Positions 9,197 to 18,176 of a stretch of 64,000 nucleotides of DNA are shown here, one piece after another. The notes beneath the pieces are model-generated. The model worked only from the letters and a program-made list of their open reading frames with translations. It did not search any database and was not told where the DNA came from. Position numbers and translations under genes: made by a program. Within the stretch, counting starts at the first letter, position 1. The number at the start of each line of letters is the position of its first letter. This DNA comes from Actinobacteria bacterium UBA2279 (GTDB taxonomy: Bacteria; Actinomycetota; Coriobacteriia; Anaerosomatales; Anaerosomataceae). Location: the NCBI GenBank assembly GCA_002347365.1, contig DDWT01000012.1, forward strand, positions 122,557 to 186,556, given 5' to 3'.

Positions 9197-9896
9197 GGCA
9201 CTCGTCGTTGACGACGAGGCCCCCGCGCGCTCCGAACTCCGCTATCTGCTGGAGGAGGCCGGTGGCGTCGAGGTCGTAGGAGAGGCATCCAACGCACAGG
9301 AGGCCGTGCAGCTCATAAAGGCGATACCGTACGATGTCGTGTTCCTGGACATCGACATGCCGGGTCTGTCGGGTATGCAGCTTGCCGAGGCCCTTGTCCA
9401 ACTCGAGCGTCAGCCGGCGGTCATCTTCGTGACTGCGTACAGTGAGTACGCGGTGAAGGCCTTCGAAGTCCAGGCGACTGACTATCTCGTCAAGCCGGTT
9501 GAGGTGAACCGGCTGCGACAGGCGATCGAACGGCTGGCCCCTGCCGAGGATGCGCCGGTGCGAATCGAACGCATTCCTGTCGAGAAAGCCGGGAAGAAGC
9601 TGCTCCTGCAAGTCGGAGAGATCTTCTACATGATGGCGAAGGACGACTACTCCTACATCTTCACTTCTGAAGAGCGCTATCTATCGACGATCTCTCTCGC
9701 CCAACTGGAGCACAAGCTCGAGCCGCAAGGCTTCTTCCGCGTGCACCGCCGCTTCGTTGTGAATCTCTCGCAGGTCAAAGAGGTCGCCCCCATGTACGGC
9801 GGCACCATGTTGCTGACACTCAAAGACAAGGCGGCGACGCAGGTTCCAGCGTCCCGCCGCCGGGTGCCCTCTCTCAAGAAGGCGCTGGGACTCTAG
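9189..9896 (+). CDS. LytTR-family response regulator
   Basis: Receiver domain (residues 1-118; DDE at 8-10, phospho-acceptor Asp in VVFLDIDMPG, Lys in YLVKPVEV) followed by a LytTR DNA-binding domain (about 135-235; IFYMMAKDDYSYIFT, GFFRVHRRFVVNL). Starts at ATG 9189, or GTG 9186 just before it; both use GGGAGG. LytTR proteins bind pairs of direct repeats about two helical turns apart, and repeats of that kind occur 0.5 kb downstream (10381-10456), next to uspA and the ActP-like symporter. Confidence 0.9.
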   Translation: MLKALVVDDEAPARSELRYLLEEAGGVEVVGEASNAQEAVQLIKAIPYDVVFLDIDMPGLSGMQLAEALVQLERQPAVIFVTAYSEYAVKAFEVQATDYLVKPVEVNRLRQAIERLAPAEDAPVRIERIPVEKAGKKLLLQVGEIFYMMAKDDYSYIFTSEERYLSTISLAQLEHKLEPQGFFRVHRRFVVNLSQVKEVAPMYGGTMLLTLKDKAATQVPASRRRVPSLKKALGL

Positions 9897-9899
9897 ATC

Positions 9900-10352
9900 G
9901 TGCGCGTCGGCGTCATCTCGGACACACACGGCATGCTACCGGCCTCGGTCCACGAGGTGTTCGCGGGCGTCGATCGCATCCTGCATGCAGGCGATGTTGG
10001 CTCGGCGGCCATATTGGCCGAGCTCGAGATGATCGCCCCGGTGACGGCCGTCTGCGGCAACACCGATCCTCCGGGGCTGGCCTTCGCTCTGCCGGCCCGC
10101 ATCTCCGTGGCTGTGGGAGGCGTGCGCTTCTTGGTGGGGCATATCCTCGGCGAGCTGGTTCACCCTGCGGTTCCCGCAGATGTCGATGTGGTCGTGTTCG
10201 GCCACACGCACATCCCGACAGCCGAGGCCCGCAACGGTGTCTGGTACCTCAATCCGGGCTCGGCGTCTCGCAGCAGGGGTGGACACGGGCACACCGTTGC
10301 CATCGTCGAAGGCACCGCTGGCGGTCTTGAGGTGCGGTTCGTCACGCTCTAG
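9900..10352 (+). CDS. YfcE/MJ0936-family metallophosphoesterase
   Basis: 150 residues with all metal-binding motifs of the small calcineurin-like phosphodiesterases: SDTHG (7-11), HAGD, GNTD, VGH and FGHTH. Such enzymes hydrolyse phosphodiester or phosphomonoester bonds in nucleotides; the natural substrate is rarely known. Starts with GTG 9900 three bases after the LytTR stop, so it belongs to that operon. It is followed by a 224-nt non-coding region rich in repeats. Confidence 0.88.
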   Translation: MRVGVISDTHGMLPASVHEVFAGVDRILHAGDVGSAAILAELEMIAPVTAVCGNTDPPGLAFALPARISVAVGGVRFLVGHILGELVHPAVPADVDVVVFGHTHIPTAEARNGVWYLNPGSASRSRGGHGHTVAIVEGTAGGLEVRFVTL

Positions 10353-10380
10353 CACCTGCAGACGGCTGTCCCGCCGCCGG

Positions 10381-10456
10381 TGAGCGGCTGTTTGTGGCCG
10401 TGAGTGGTCATGCCCCAGCCGGCGGCGCGTTCCTTCGCCACTCACCCCTCCACTCA
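10381..10456. promoter_or_regulatory. Cluster of four LytTR-like binding motifs
   Basis: Four 8-bp elements of the form (N)CC(G/A)CTCA: GCCGCTCA (10388-10381) and ACCACTCA (10408-10401) on the minus strand, 20 bp start to start; GCCACTCA (10437-10444) and TCCACTCA (10449-10456) on the plus strand, 12 bp apart. The published E. coli BtsR site is a direct repeat of ACC(G/A)CT(C/T)A with a 13-bp spacer, so the minus pair is close to that layout. A perfect 9-bp inverted repeat, CGCCGCCGG (10372-10380) and CCGGCGGCG (10419-10427), is interleaved. Position between the LytS/LytTR genes and the uspA-symporter operon suggests an operator (inference). Confidence 0.5.
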
Positions 10457-10533
10457 CCCCTCTGACCGACGCCCGTGCGCCACACACGGCGACTTCATCG
10501 CGCGTACACCCGTGACGTCGTACGTTCATTGTG

Positions 10534-10552
10534 CGGGCGGCCGATCCGCCCG
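10534..10552 (+). promoter_or_regulatory. Leader hairpin before uspA
   Basis: CGGGCGG, loop CCGAT, CCGCCCG form a 7-bp GC stem ending about 10 nt before the GAGGAGGTG ribosome binding site of the uspA gene. The following bases (TCTGTCTTT) are only mildly T-rich, so it could be a weak attenuator or an mRNA-stabilising 5' hairpin. No protein-coding function is seen in 10353-10576. Confidence 0.35.
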
Positions 10553-10576
10553 TCTGTCTTTGAGGAGGTGAAGCGC

Positions 10577-11071
10577 ATGAAGGTCTGCATCAAGGGTGCA
10601 GCTGAGGATCTGAAGCTCGGCGATATCCAGGAAGTGTGTCATGAGATCGACCGAATCCTGCTTCCGACCGACGGCTCCGAGCCTTCGGTCGCCGCAACGG
10701 AGTACGCGGTCATTCTGGCCAAGACGTTCGGCGCCAAGGTCAGGGCAATCTACGTGGATACCGGCCTGGAGGCGCTGGAGTATCCCGAGGAGGCCATGAG
10801 CGAGGACGTTTACGAGGGAGTCCACCCGTCGATCAAAGGGCTCGTCATCGCAAGAACGATGTGCGAGCGCAATGGCGTCCAGTGCGAAGTGGACGTCATC
10901 AAGGGCGGCGTGGCCAAGCGCATCATCGCCGAGGCTGAGTCCTGGAAGGCCGACATGCTCGTCGTCGGCGATACCGGTCGCACCGGTATCAAACGAATCG
11001 CTCTCGGTTCGGTCGCCGAGACGGTCGTCAAAGGTTCGCCCATCCCCGTGGTGGTAGTGAAGGCCGACTAG
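10577..11071 (+). CDS. Universal stress protein, UspA family
   Basis: 164 residues from ATG 10577 with a near-perfect GAGGAGGTG site; upstream in-frame codons overlap the hairpin and are not used. The Usp fold begins after about 25 extra N-terminal residues (IDRILLPTDGSEPS) and ends with the ATP-binding signature GDTGRTGIKRIALGS VAE (G-2x-G-9x-G-S type), so it probably binds ATP. It sits 54 nt upstream of the DUF485/symporter pair; Usp proteins often accompany transporters and may modulate them. It is likely co-regulated with them from the repeat-rich region upstream. Confidence 0.88.
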   Translation: MKVCIKGAAEDLKLGDIQEVCHEIDRILLPTDGSEPSVAATEYAVILAKTFGAKVRAIYVDTGLEALEYPEEAMSEDVYEGVHPSIKGLVIARTMCERNGVQCEVDVIKGGVAKRIIAEAESWKADMLVVGDTGRTGIKRIALGSVAETVVKGSPIPVVVVKAD

Positions 11072-11125
11072 TACGTCCGTTCCCTGCCGAAGGACTCGGC
11101 TGGAAGGCAATTAGGGAGGTGCAAC

Positions 11126-11512
11126 ATGGGAGACACGACGATGCAGTCCTCTGCGGCAACTGCGCCGAACGGCTCGGGTGCGCAACTCCAGCACGGGGAT
11201 CACATCGACACTATCGAGAACGTCGACATCGTCTTCCGGGCTCAGAGGAAGCTTTCGTTCACGTATGGCGCCATATTCTTTGCAGTGACGCTGGCGATCC
11301 CGGCGTCATCGGTGTGGTGGGAAGGGTGGTACGCGACCCCCGTCTGGGGTGGGTTCACCCTCAACTACCTGTTCGTCTCGCTTCTGTACTACGTATTCCT
11401 GTGGACGATGGCCTGGACCTACTCCAAGCAGGCCGACAAGCTCGATGAGGAACTCATGCACATGGCCGATGCCGATCGGTTGGCGGCCGCGATGACTGGA
11501 AGGGAGGAGTAG
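11126..11512 (+). CDS. DUF485 small membrane protein, symporter partner
   Basis: 128 residues with two membrane helices (about 48-65 and 78-102) and soluble tails. The pattern RKLSFTYGAIFFAVTLA followed by YYVFLWTMAWTYSKQADKLD is the DUF485 family, encoded almost always next to ActP/MctP-type solute:sodium symporters (YjcH next to ActP in E. coli). ATG 11126 has AGGGAGGTG upstream. Its stop is 2 nt before the symporter start. Confidence 0.88.
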   Translation: MGDTTMQSSAATAPNGSGAQLQHGDHIDTIENVDIVFRAQRKLSFTYGAIFFAVTLAIPASSVWWEGWYATPVWGGFTLNYLFVSLLYYVFLWTMAWTYSKQADKLDEELMHMADADRLAAAMTGREE

Positions 11513-11514
11513 AG

Positions 11515-13347
11515 GTGAGTGGTCTCAATACCATAGCGATCGTGCTCGTGATCGGTTTGATCATCTTCACGGTTGCGCTGTCGATATTCTCTCGTCGCTT
11601 CACCCGCACGACTGCTGACTTCTACCTGGCGGGTCGCAAGGTCGGGTCCTTCTCCAATGCGTCCGCGATCTCTGGTGACTATCTGTCTGCCGCGTCTTTC
11701 CTTGGCGTTGCCGGTGCCGTTTACGCATCAGGTCTCGATGGTGTCTGGTACGCAGCGGGATTCGCAGGCGGCTTCATGGTCGTTGTGCTCTTCATAGCGT
11801 CTGCATTACGTCGCTTCGGTGAGTACACGGTTGCCGACTTCGCATTCGGGCGTTTCGGCTCTCACCGCATCCGACTTGTCACCGTGGTCATGGTTCTCAT
11901 AACAAGCATGTTCTACATGGCGCCCCAGATGTACGGGGCAGGCACCACTTGGAAGGTGCTCGTAGGCCGAGGCATGTTCGGAATGGACCCATATACTACC
12001 GGTGTGGTGGTCGTTGCTGGGATCATCATGTTCTACGTTGCAGTCGGTGGCATGAAGGGCACGACGCTCAACCAGATCTTCCAGTTCTGGTGGATGACGT
12101 TCGCGATGCTTCTGATCGTCTTCTTCGCTTTCGGCAACGGTTTCAGCTACTCCGGTGACCTGCAGGCTGCTTCAGATGGGACGTTGGTCAACACCAAGGT
12201 TATGACGGTCGAGCAGTTAACCGCTGATGATGGTGCGATACTGGCAAAGGCCGAAAGCGTCATGTCTGCCGACGAGTTCGCCGATGTGCAGGCGACAGTT
12301 GATGCTGGCGACATGACCGTACGGATCCCCGTTGCGATTCCGGCGGTCAACAAGCTCCATGAGTTGCGCGACATGATATTCAGTGAGCCCGGGCATCGCT
12401 ACAATGCATTCGATCAGTTCTCGATGGTGCTGGCGCTCGTCTTGGGCACGGCCGGTCTGCCGCATATCCTGAACAGGTACTACACCAATCCGTCAGGTGC
12501 TGCAGCACGCCGCTCCACCTTCTGGGTGCTCGTGTTCATCGGTGTCTTCTACATCATGGCCCCGATCGTCGGTCTTGCGGGCATCGGTTTCATCCGCGAT
12601 GCTGTAGCGAGCGGAACAGCTCCACCTACCGCTGACTACGTCAACGGCATGCTTGTGAAGTCTGATGCACTTATGCCGACGATCGCGCAGATCCTCGGTG
12701 GCGAGTGGCTCATGGGTGTTGTCTCCGCAGGTGCCTTCGCGGCTATGTTCTCAACCGTCGGTGGACTGCTCATCGCCTCCGCCTCCGCGGTCGGCCATGA
12801 CGTCTATGAGAAGTACGTCAACCCGAACGCGACTGAGAAGCAGCGCGTGTTCGTCGGCAAGGCAGCTGTTGTGGCCTTTGCCTTGATCGCCATGGGCATC
12901 GGTCTCGGCATCCCGGTCTCCGGTCTGGACCAGGCCTACCCGGCCCTCATCGCGATGATGGTGACCTGGGCGTTCGCGGTCGGCGCCGGTGCATTCGTCC
13001 CGATGCTGCTCACTGGCATCTGGTGGAAGGGCACCACGGAGAAGGGTGCGATCTCGGGGATGCTCGTCGGCGGTGGCGGCTCGATTCTCATCATCGTGCT
13101 GAACATCCTGCGGCAGCTGGGTGTCCTGGGAGGCGATGGTCTCGTCGGCTTCCTCGGTAGCCTGACCTTCCCGACACTGTTCACGTTCCCCCTCGCACTC
13201 GCGACGATCATCATCGTCAGCAAGCTCGACGGACAGCTTCCCAAGAACGTGGACGAGATCTGGATGCGCATCCACGGCACCGCCCACGAGCGGTACGAGA
13301 AGCAGTACGGCTTGGACAAGGTCGGCACGATGTTCGGGAAGCAATAG
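11515..13347 (+). CDS. Solute:Na+ symporter (SSS family), ActP-like monocarboxylate permease
   Basis: 610 residues with about 13 membrane helices, slightly longer than E. coli ActP (549). Characteristic stretches are TTADFYLAGRKVGSF, GDYLSAASFLGVAGA and AGLPHILNRYYTNPS, all typical of acetate/monocarboxylate SSS carriers. The additional length is a hydrophilic insert between about residues 215 and 295 (DGTLVNTKVMTVEQL to the helix starting FDQFSMVLALV). GTG 11515 is chosen because of GGGAGGAG upstream. It probably imports acetate or pyruvate with Na+; the LytS/LytTR pair upstream may control it. A 15-bp hairpin terminator follows. Confidence 0.88.
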   Translation: MSGLNTIAIVLVIGLIIFTVALSIFSRRFTRTTADFYLAGRKVGSFSNASAISGDYLSAASFLGVAGAVYASGLDGVWYAAGFAGGFMVVVLFIASALRRFGEYTVADFAFGRFGSHRIRLVTVVMVLITSMFYMAPQMYGAGTTWKVLVGRGMFGMDPYTTGVVVVAGIIMFYVAVGGMKGTTLNQIFQFWWMTFAMLLIVFFAFGNGFSYSGDLQAASDGTLVNTKVMTVEQLTADDGAILAKAESVMSADEFADVQATVDAGDMTVRIPVAIPAVNKLHELRDMIFSEPGHRYNAFDQFSMVLALVLGTAGLPHILNRYYTNPSGAAARRSTFWVLVFIGVFYIMAPIVGLAGIGFIRDAVASGTAPPTADYVNGMLVKSDALMPTIAQILGGEWLMGVVSAGAFAAMFSTVGGLLIASASAVGHDVYEKYVNPNATEKQRVFVGKAAVVAFALIAMGIGLGIPVSGLDQAYPALIAMMVTWAFAVGAGAFVPMLLTGIWWKGTTEKGAISGMLVGGGGSILIIVLNILRQLGVLGGDGLVGFLGSLTFPTLFTFPLALATIIIVSKLDGQLPKNVDEIWMRIHGTAHERYEKQYGLDKVGTMFGKQ

Positions 13348-13365
13348 ACGACTCACTCCCCTGTC

Positions 13366-13430
13366 GAAGCTCTTCCCCCCAGGGAGCTTCGCATTCGGTG
13401 CCGGCCCTCCGCCCCCGGAGGGCCGGCACC
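13366..13430. terminator. Bidirectional terminator between symporter and pgi
   Basis: A perfect 15-bp stem, 13397-13411 paired with 13416-13430 (GGTGCCGGCCCTCCG with its complement, loop CCCC), lies between the converging symporter and pgi genes. A smaller hairpin precedes it (GAAGCTC 13366-13372 with GAGCTTC 13384-13390). There is no long T-run, but the stem strength and convergent position make a shared terminator very likely. Confidence 0.8.
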
Positions 13431-13439
13431 CTCACGTTC

Positions 13440-15089
13440 TCAGCTGGTCGCGGCCTGAGTGATGTCGTCGGCGAGCGTGCCGATCTCGTGCTGGCTGAGG
13501 CCGGGCAGATCGATGCGCATCACGCGACACCCGTGCTTTGCCAGGGTGGCCAGATCCCCCTCCGCCTGAGCTCGATGCAGCGGCGCCAGGCGGAAGTCCT
13601 TCTTCGGTATCTCGAAATCAGTGCGGTCGCGCGTCGTGATCATCAGGAACACGCCGTTGTTGGGCCCGCCTTTGTGGAGCTGCCCGGTCGAATGCAGGTA
13701 GCGCGGACCGAGCTCGAAGCAGACCGCTACGCCTGTTGCATCGGCAAGTCGTTTCACTGCGATACGCAGCGGCATGATCAGCGACTCGTCTTCGGGCAGA
13801 TACGCGAGCAGTGCCACGTAGTCGCCCTCCTTGATGCTGCTGAGAGCCACGCGCAGCGCCTCGACCTGATCCGCCGGAGGCGCGTCCGGCGCGGCCAGCC
13901 CGCCCGCATAGGTGATCCAGGTCCCGGCTACATCCGCCGAGGCGCGTGGCGCGGTCGCCTTGCCCGCGAGGATGGCGGTCGTAGCGTTCTTCGCCTCGGT
14001 GACGTTGGGCTCATCGAACGGGTTGACGCCCATCAGGAATCCCGCAAGTGCGATGGCGTACTCCCACCGCAGGAACTCCGCCCCGATGTCGTAGGAGTCC
14101 GTCAAGACGAGCTCGAAGACGGGGGTGTCGGCAGCGGCTGCCTTAGACCACGTCCTCAAGTCCTCGTCATCGGAGTAGCGGATGACCACAACGCCGCGAT
14201 CGTCTCCGTAGCCCGTGGGGATGGACGTGCTTTGCTCTACGACTGGGACGATACCTTTGCCTTCCTTGCCGAGCGATTCGGCCACGAGCTGTTCGATCCA
14301 CAGCCCGAAGGAGCGCAGTCGGGGAGAGCACACGATCGTGAGCTTGTCGCGTTGGGCCTCGTAGCGTTCGATGATCCACGCCGCGAGCGATGCCCCCGGG
14401 TTCTGCTCGGCAGGAGCCTTGCACGCGTCCTCCATCACCGCAGCGCGCTCGATCAATGTGGGCAGATCGACTCCGATGAGTGCTGCGGGTGCTAGGCCGA
14501 ACATGCTGAGAGCCGAGTAGCGTCCCCCGACCGTCGCTGGGGATGACAGCGTCACGCGCATCAGCTCGCGCTGCCGCAGCTTCTCCAGCGGCGAACCGGG
14601 GTCGGTGATGACGATGAAGCGACGACCCGCTGCCGGGCGGGGCATGGCGGCTTCCATCCACTGACGGAATATCGCATACAGCGACAGCGGCTCGATGGTC
14701 GATCCCGACTTGGATGCCACGATGAAGAACGTCCGAGTGGCATCGAGTGTATCGAGCAGTGTCCTCACCGCCACCGGCGAGGTCGTGTCGAGCGCGTGCA
14801 GTCGCGGCATCCGGGGCGAGGAGCCGATCACACGTGACAGAACGAGAGGGGCGAGAGACGAGCCGCCCATGCCGAGCAGGACCAGGTCGTCGGCTCCCTC
14901 CTCGGCAAGCGCCCTGGCAAGATTCTCGAGCAGCGGCAAGCGGCCCGTGGCCTTGCTGGCTAGGTCGGTCCAGCCCATACGCTGGACGATCGGGATGCGC
15001 GCGTCGAAGTCTTCACAGTACAGGCTGGCGTCCCGGCCGTTGAGTCGACCGATGGCGTCGGCCTCGACGAGCCGTTGGAGGGCATCCAT
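13440..15089 (-). CDS. pgi: Glucose-6-phosphate isomerase (SIS-domain type)
   Basis: 549 residues with two SIS (sugar isomerase) subdomains. Motifs: LLGMGGSSLAP (about 70-80), ASKSGSTIEP (about 126-135), and a C-terminal FELGPRYLHSTGQLHKGGPNNG segment with the catalytic-region His/Lys. It matches the isomerase half of the bifunctional transaldolase/phosphoglucose isomerase proteins found in Actinomycetota and Chloroflexi; the transaldolase half is absent. The reaction is glucose-6-phosphate to fructose-6-phosphate in glycolysis or gluconeogenesis. ATG at 15089 has TAAGGAGACC upstream; only 10 nt separate it from the EamA gene, so it is the last gene of the hyp operon. Confidence 0.88.
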   Translation of the reverse strand: MDALQRLVEADAIGRLNGRDASLYCEDFDARIPIVQRMGWTDLASKATGRLPLLENLARALAEEGADDLVLLGMGGSSLAPLVLSRVIGSSPRMPRLHALDTTSPVAVRTLLDTLDATRTFFIVASKSGSTIEPLSLYAIFRQWMEAAMPRPAAGRRFIVITDPGSPLEKLRQRELMRVTLSSPATVGGRYSALSMFGLAPAALIGVDLPTLIERAAVMEDACKAPAEQNPGASLAAWIIERYEAQRDKLTIVCSPRLRSFGLWIEQLVAESLGKEGKGIVPVVEQSTSIPTGYGDDRGVVVIRYSDDEDLRTWSKAAAADTPVFELVLTDSYDIGAEFLRWEYAIALAGFLMGVNPFDEPNVTEAKNATTAILAGKATAPRASADVAGTWITYAGGLAAPDAPPADQVEALRVALSSIKEGDYVALLAYLPEDESLIMPLRIAVKRLADATGVAVCFELGPRYLHSTGQLHKGGPNNGVFLMITTRDRTDFEIPKKDFRLAPLHRAQAEGDLATLAKHGCRVMRIDLPGLSQHEIGTLADDITQAATS

Positions 15090-15099
15090 GACGGTCTCC

Positions 15100-16032
15100 T
15101 TACCGGGGGGTCGGTTCAGTGAGCAGACTCGGCGCCTCTATTGCCGGCGCCGGTTCCATTCTAGCCACTATGACTCCCCCTGCGACAACAAGCGTCCCAC
15201 CGAGCATGACGAGCGGTGTCAGCTGCTGGCCGAGGAAGACCGCGCCGAATACCACGCCGCTCACCGGCTCCGCGTAGGTGAGGATAGCGCCGTGGTCAGC
15301 GCGCACCCGCTTCAAACCGGAGAGGAAGAGGAAGCCGGTGAGGACGGTTGCAACAAGCGAGAGCATGGCGAGCGCCGTCCATTCGCGCGTGGTGGACGGA
15401 CCCGAGAACAGCAGCAGGGCGGGGGAGAGCAGGGCTGCTGCGACGAGGTCTTCGACCAGCATGAGCGCGTACGGGCTCACTCCGCCGAGCAGCCGCTTGG
15501 CGTTGAGGATCAGCGCCGCATAGGTCGCCGATGAGGCGAACGCGATCAGACTGCCGATGAGTACGGAACTGCCGGACTCATGGCCGACGGTGGCGAGCAG
15601 GACGGCGGTCGTGCCTCCCAGGGCCAGCGCGAGGGGTAGAAGAACGCGGCGGTCGAAGCGCTCCTTGAGCAGCAGTGGCAGCAGCACTGCTACCCACACA
15701 GGGCCCGTGTATCCGAGGATCTCGCCGATAGCGACGCCTGCAAGGCGCAGCCCGAAGAAGAAGAGCACCCAGTTGAGCGCCAGCAGTGCGCCGTTGGACG
15801 CAAGTCCCAACCACGTTTTGCGCGACAGGGTCTTGAGTTCGCGGATGACGCCGAGGAACGGCGCGGCTAACGCGAGAACGAGTCCGGAGATCCCCACGCG
15901 GTAGAAGACGATCACGACGGGGTGAACGCCCTCGGCCATGTCGAGCATGATCGGAATCGTGCCCCAGGTGATCGCGGCGGTGAGGATGAGTGCGAGACCG
16001 ACAGCAGAGTCGCTACGTGCGGCGCGAATCAT
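15100..16032 (-). CDS. EamA-family (DMT) transporter
   Basis: 310 residues, ten predicted membrane helices in two EamA repeats (AITWGTIPIMLDMAEGVHPVVIVFYRVG in the first; SATYAALILNAKRLLGG opening the second). Drug/metabolite transporters of this family export small metabolites; no substrate can be assigned. Lies between hypE (6 nt away) and pgi in the same direction, which is an unusual guest in a hydrogenase maturation operon. Confidence 0.85.
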   Translation of the reverse strand: MIRAARSDSAVGLALILTAAITWGTIPIMLDMAEGVHPVVIVFYRVGISGLVLALAAPFLGVIRELKTLSRKTWLGLASNGALLALNWVLFFFGLRLAGVAIGEILGYTGPVWVAVLLPLLLKERFDRRVLLPLALALGGTTAVLLATVGHESGSSVLIGSLIAFASSATYAALILNAKRLLGGVSPYALMLVEDLVAAALLSPALLLFSGPSTTREWTALAMLSLVATVLTGFLFLSGLKRVRADHGAILTYAEPVSGVVFGAVFLGQQLTPLVMLGGTLVVAGGVIVARMEPAPAIEAPSLLTEPTPR

Positions 16033-16038
16033 AGCGTC

Positions 16039-17049
16039 TCAGCAGATCCTCGGCAGTTGCTCGCCCACGAGCATGTCCATGATGCGAGTCGCGCCGAATG
16101 CGGTCTTCACGTAGACCTTCCCTGCCGGACCCTCTGCCACGGTGCCCACGATCGCCGCTTCCTCCCCGTACGGTGCAGTGCGCATTGAAGCGAGTGCCGC
16201 CTCGGCCTGCCCGGCAGGGACGACAGCGACCATCTTGCCCTCGTTGGCGACCTGGAAGACGTCATAGCCGAGCATCTCGCTTGCGCCGCGTACCTGGTCG
16301 CGCACGGGTACGGCGTTCTCTTCGACTGTGATGGACACTCCGGATGCACTCGCGAGTTCGTTCAGCGTCGATGCAAGGCCACCCCTCGTGGGGTCGCGGA
16401 AGCAGCGCACGTCGGGAGCAGCTTCCAGTACTGCCGCTATCAGCGCTGCGAGCGGGGCTGCGTCGCTCTCGATATCGGTGGAGAAAGAGAGGCCCTCGCG
16501 TGTGGATATGACCGCGATGCCGTGATCTCCAAGCGTGCCCGAGACGAGCACGATGTCGCCGGGACGGCAGTGCGAACCTGAGAGATCGACTCCCTCGGCA
16601 AGTACCCCCACGCCGGCTGTGTTGATGTAGCAGCCGTCGCCATGACCCTTCTCGACGACCTTCGTGTCGCCGGTGACGATGCGTACGCCCGCCTCGGCGG
16701 CGGAGTCGCGCATCGATACGAGGATGCGGCGCAGGTCTGCGATCGGCATGCCTTCCTCCAGGATGAAGCCCACCGAGAGGTACAGGGGGCGTGCGCCGGA
16801 GGTCGCGATGTCGTTGACGGTGCCGCAGACCGCGAGGCGACCGATGTCGCCACCGGGGAAGAAGAGCGGGTTGACGACGTAGGTGTCGGTGCTGATCGCG
16901 AGCCGGGAGCCGGGGAAGTCGAGCGCTGCAGCATCATCCATGCGCATGAGGACATCGTCGGCGAAGCCCGCCATGAAGACGTCTTCGATGAGCTCTCGCA
17001 TCATCGTTCCGCCGCTGCCGTGCGCAAGCAGTATCCGGTCTTGTCGCAA
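16039..17049 (-). CDS. hypE: Hydrogenase maturation protein HypE
   Basis: 336 residues from a TTG at 17049, chosen because GGAGGG lies 6 nt upstream and the protein then begins just before the conserved LLAHGSGG; the longer upstream reading only mirrors hypD. It belongs to the PurM-like ATP-binding superfamily (TDTYVVNPLFFPGGDIGRLAV) and ends in LPRIC, the conserved C-terminal tail whose Cys is carbamoylated by HypF and dehydrated to a thiocyanate, the source of the cyanide ligands of [NiFe] hydrogenase. Starts 29 nt after hypD. Confidence 0.93.
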   Translation of the reverse strand: MRQDRILLAHGSGGTMMRELIEDVFMAGFADDVLMRMDDAAALDFPGSRLAISTDTYVVNPLFFPGGDIGRLAVCGTVNDIATSGARPLYLSVGFILEEGMPIADLRRILVSMRDSAAEAGVRIVTGDTKVVEKGHGDGCYINTAGVGVLAEGVDLSGSHCRPGDIVLVSGTLGDHGIAVISTREGLSFSTDIESDAAPLAALIAAVLEAAPDVRCFRDPTRGGLASTLNELASASGVSITVEENAVPVRDQVRGASEMLGYDVFQVANEGKMVAVVPAGQAEAALASMRTAPYGEEAAIVGTVAEGPAGKVYVKTAFGATRIMDMLVGEQLPRIC

Positions 17050-17078
17050 CGCGATCCCTCCCTCAAGAGTACGGCGGC

Positions 17079-18176
17079 CTAGGCCCTGCCGTAGTCGGTG
17101 TAGCGATAGTAGGCGGCGCAGGAGCCCTCGGAGGACACCATGCACGGGCCGATGGGGTGCTCGGGTGTGCAGCCCTTGCCGAACAGCTTGCACTCGTAGG
17201 GGAGCACCACGCCGCGCAGCACGTCGCCGCACTGGCAGCCCTTGATCTCGCGCGGCTCCGGCGGCGTGACCGGGATGCGCATGCGTGCGTCGTAATGTGC
17301 GAACTCCTCACGCACCATCAGGCCGGTACCCGGGATGACGCCGATCCCTCGCCATTCGGCGTCGGTCGCCTCGAAGACCTCTTCGATTGCGGCGACTGCC
17401 GAGGGGTTGCCTTCCGGCATGACCGCACGCTTGTAGCCGATCTCGACTTCCGCGCGACCGTCGGCGAGCTGCTTGGCAAGCATGTAGACGCCCTGGAGGA
17501 CGTCGACGGGCTCGAAGCCGGTGATGACACACGGTACGCCGTACTTCTCGGCAAGGAAGCGGTAAGGCTCCACGCCGATGATGGTGGACACGTGGCCGGG
17601 AAGGATGAAGCCGTTGATCTGCACTTCGGGGTCGTTGACCAGCGCCTCGAGCGCTGCTGGGACCGTCTTGTGCAAGGAGAGCGCCGACCAATTCTCAAGA
17701 CCGCGCCTGGACGCCTCGCGGATCGTGAGTGCGACTGCGGGCGCGGTGGTCTCAAAGCCGACGCCGAGGAAGACGACGTGCTTGTCGGGGTTCTTCTCGG
17801 CGGTGGTGAGTGAATCGAGAGGCGAGTAGACGATGCGGACATCGCGCCCGTCCGCCTTCTCGCGCGATAGCGAGGAGTAGCTTCCCGGCACCTTCATCAT
17901 GTCGCCGAAGGTGGTGAGGATGACATCGGGTTGACGGCCGATCTCGATGGCGAGATCGATCTCGGCGTTCGCGGTCACGCAGACCGGGCAGCCGGGTCCC
18001 GAGAGGAGCGTGACGGTGTCCGGCATGACCTCGCGCAGGCCGTTCTTCGCGATCGCCATCGTGTGCGTACCGCAGACTTCCATCAGCTTGCAGGGCGCTA
18101 TGGTGAGACGATGGAGTTCGTCGATGAGGTGCCGGGCTACATCGGGGTCACGGAAGCCCGACAGCACGTCGCTCAC
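17079..18176 (-). CDS. hypD: Hydrogenase maturation protein HypD
   Basis: 365 residues, family length. Conserved cysteine motifs are present: MEVCGTHT, GPGCPVC, and a C-terminal four-Cys cluster-binding set (CQCGDV, CKLFGKGC, GPCMVSSEGSCAAYYRY). HypD carries a [4Fe-4S] cluster and, with HypC, is the scaffold on which Fe(CN)2CO is assembled. Start GTG 18176 overlaps the hypC stop by 4 nt (GTGA), so the pair is translationally coupled. Confidence 0.95.
   Translation of the reverse strand: MSDVLSGFRDPDVARHLIDELHRLTIAPCKLMEVCGTHTMAIAKNGLREVMPDTVTLLSGPGCPVCVTANAEIDLAIEIGRQPDVILTTFGDMMKVPGSYSSLSREKADGRDVRIVYSPLDSLTTAEKNPDKHVVFLGVGFETTAPAVALTIREASRRGLENWSALSLHKTVPAALEALVNDPEVQINGFILPGHVSTIIGVEPYRFLAEKYGVPCVITGFEPVDVLQGVYMLAKQLADGRAEVEIGYKRAVMPEGNPSAVAAIEEVFEATDAEWRGIGVIPGTGLMVREEFAHYDARMRIPVTPPEPREIKGCQCGDVLRGVVLPYECKLFGKGCTPEHPIGPCMVSSEGSCAAYYRYTDYGRA

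Noticed and set aside
13398..14495. 365-codon plus-strand frame opposite pgi
   Set aside because: Shadow of the minus-strand isomerase gene, starting inside the terminator hairpin.
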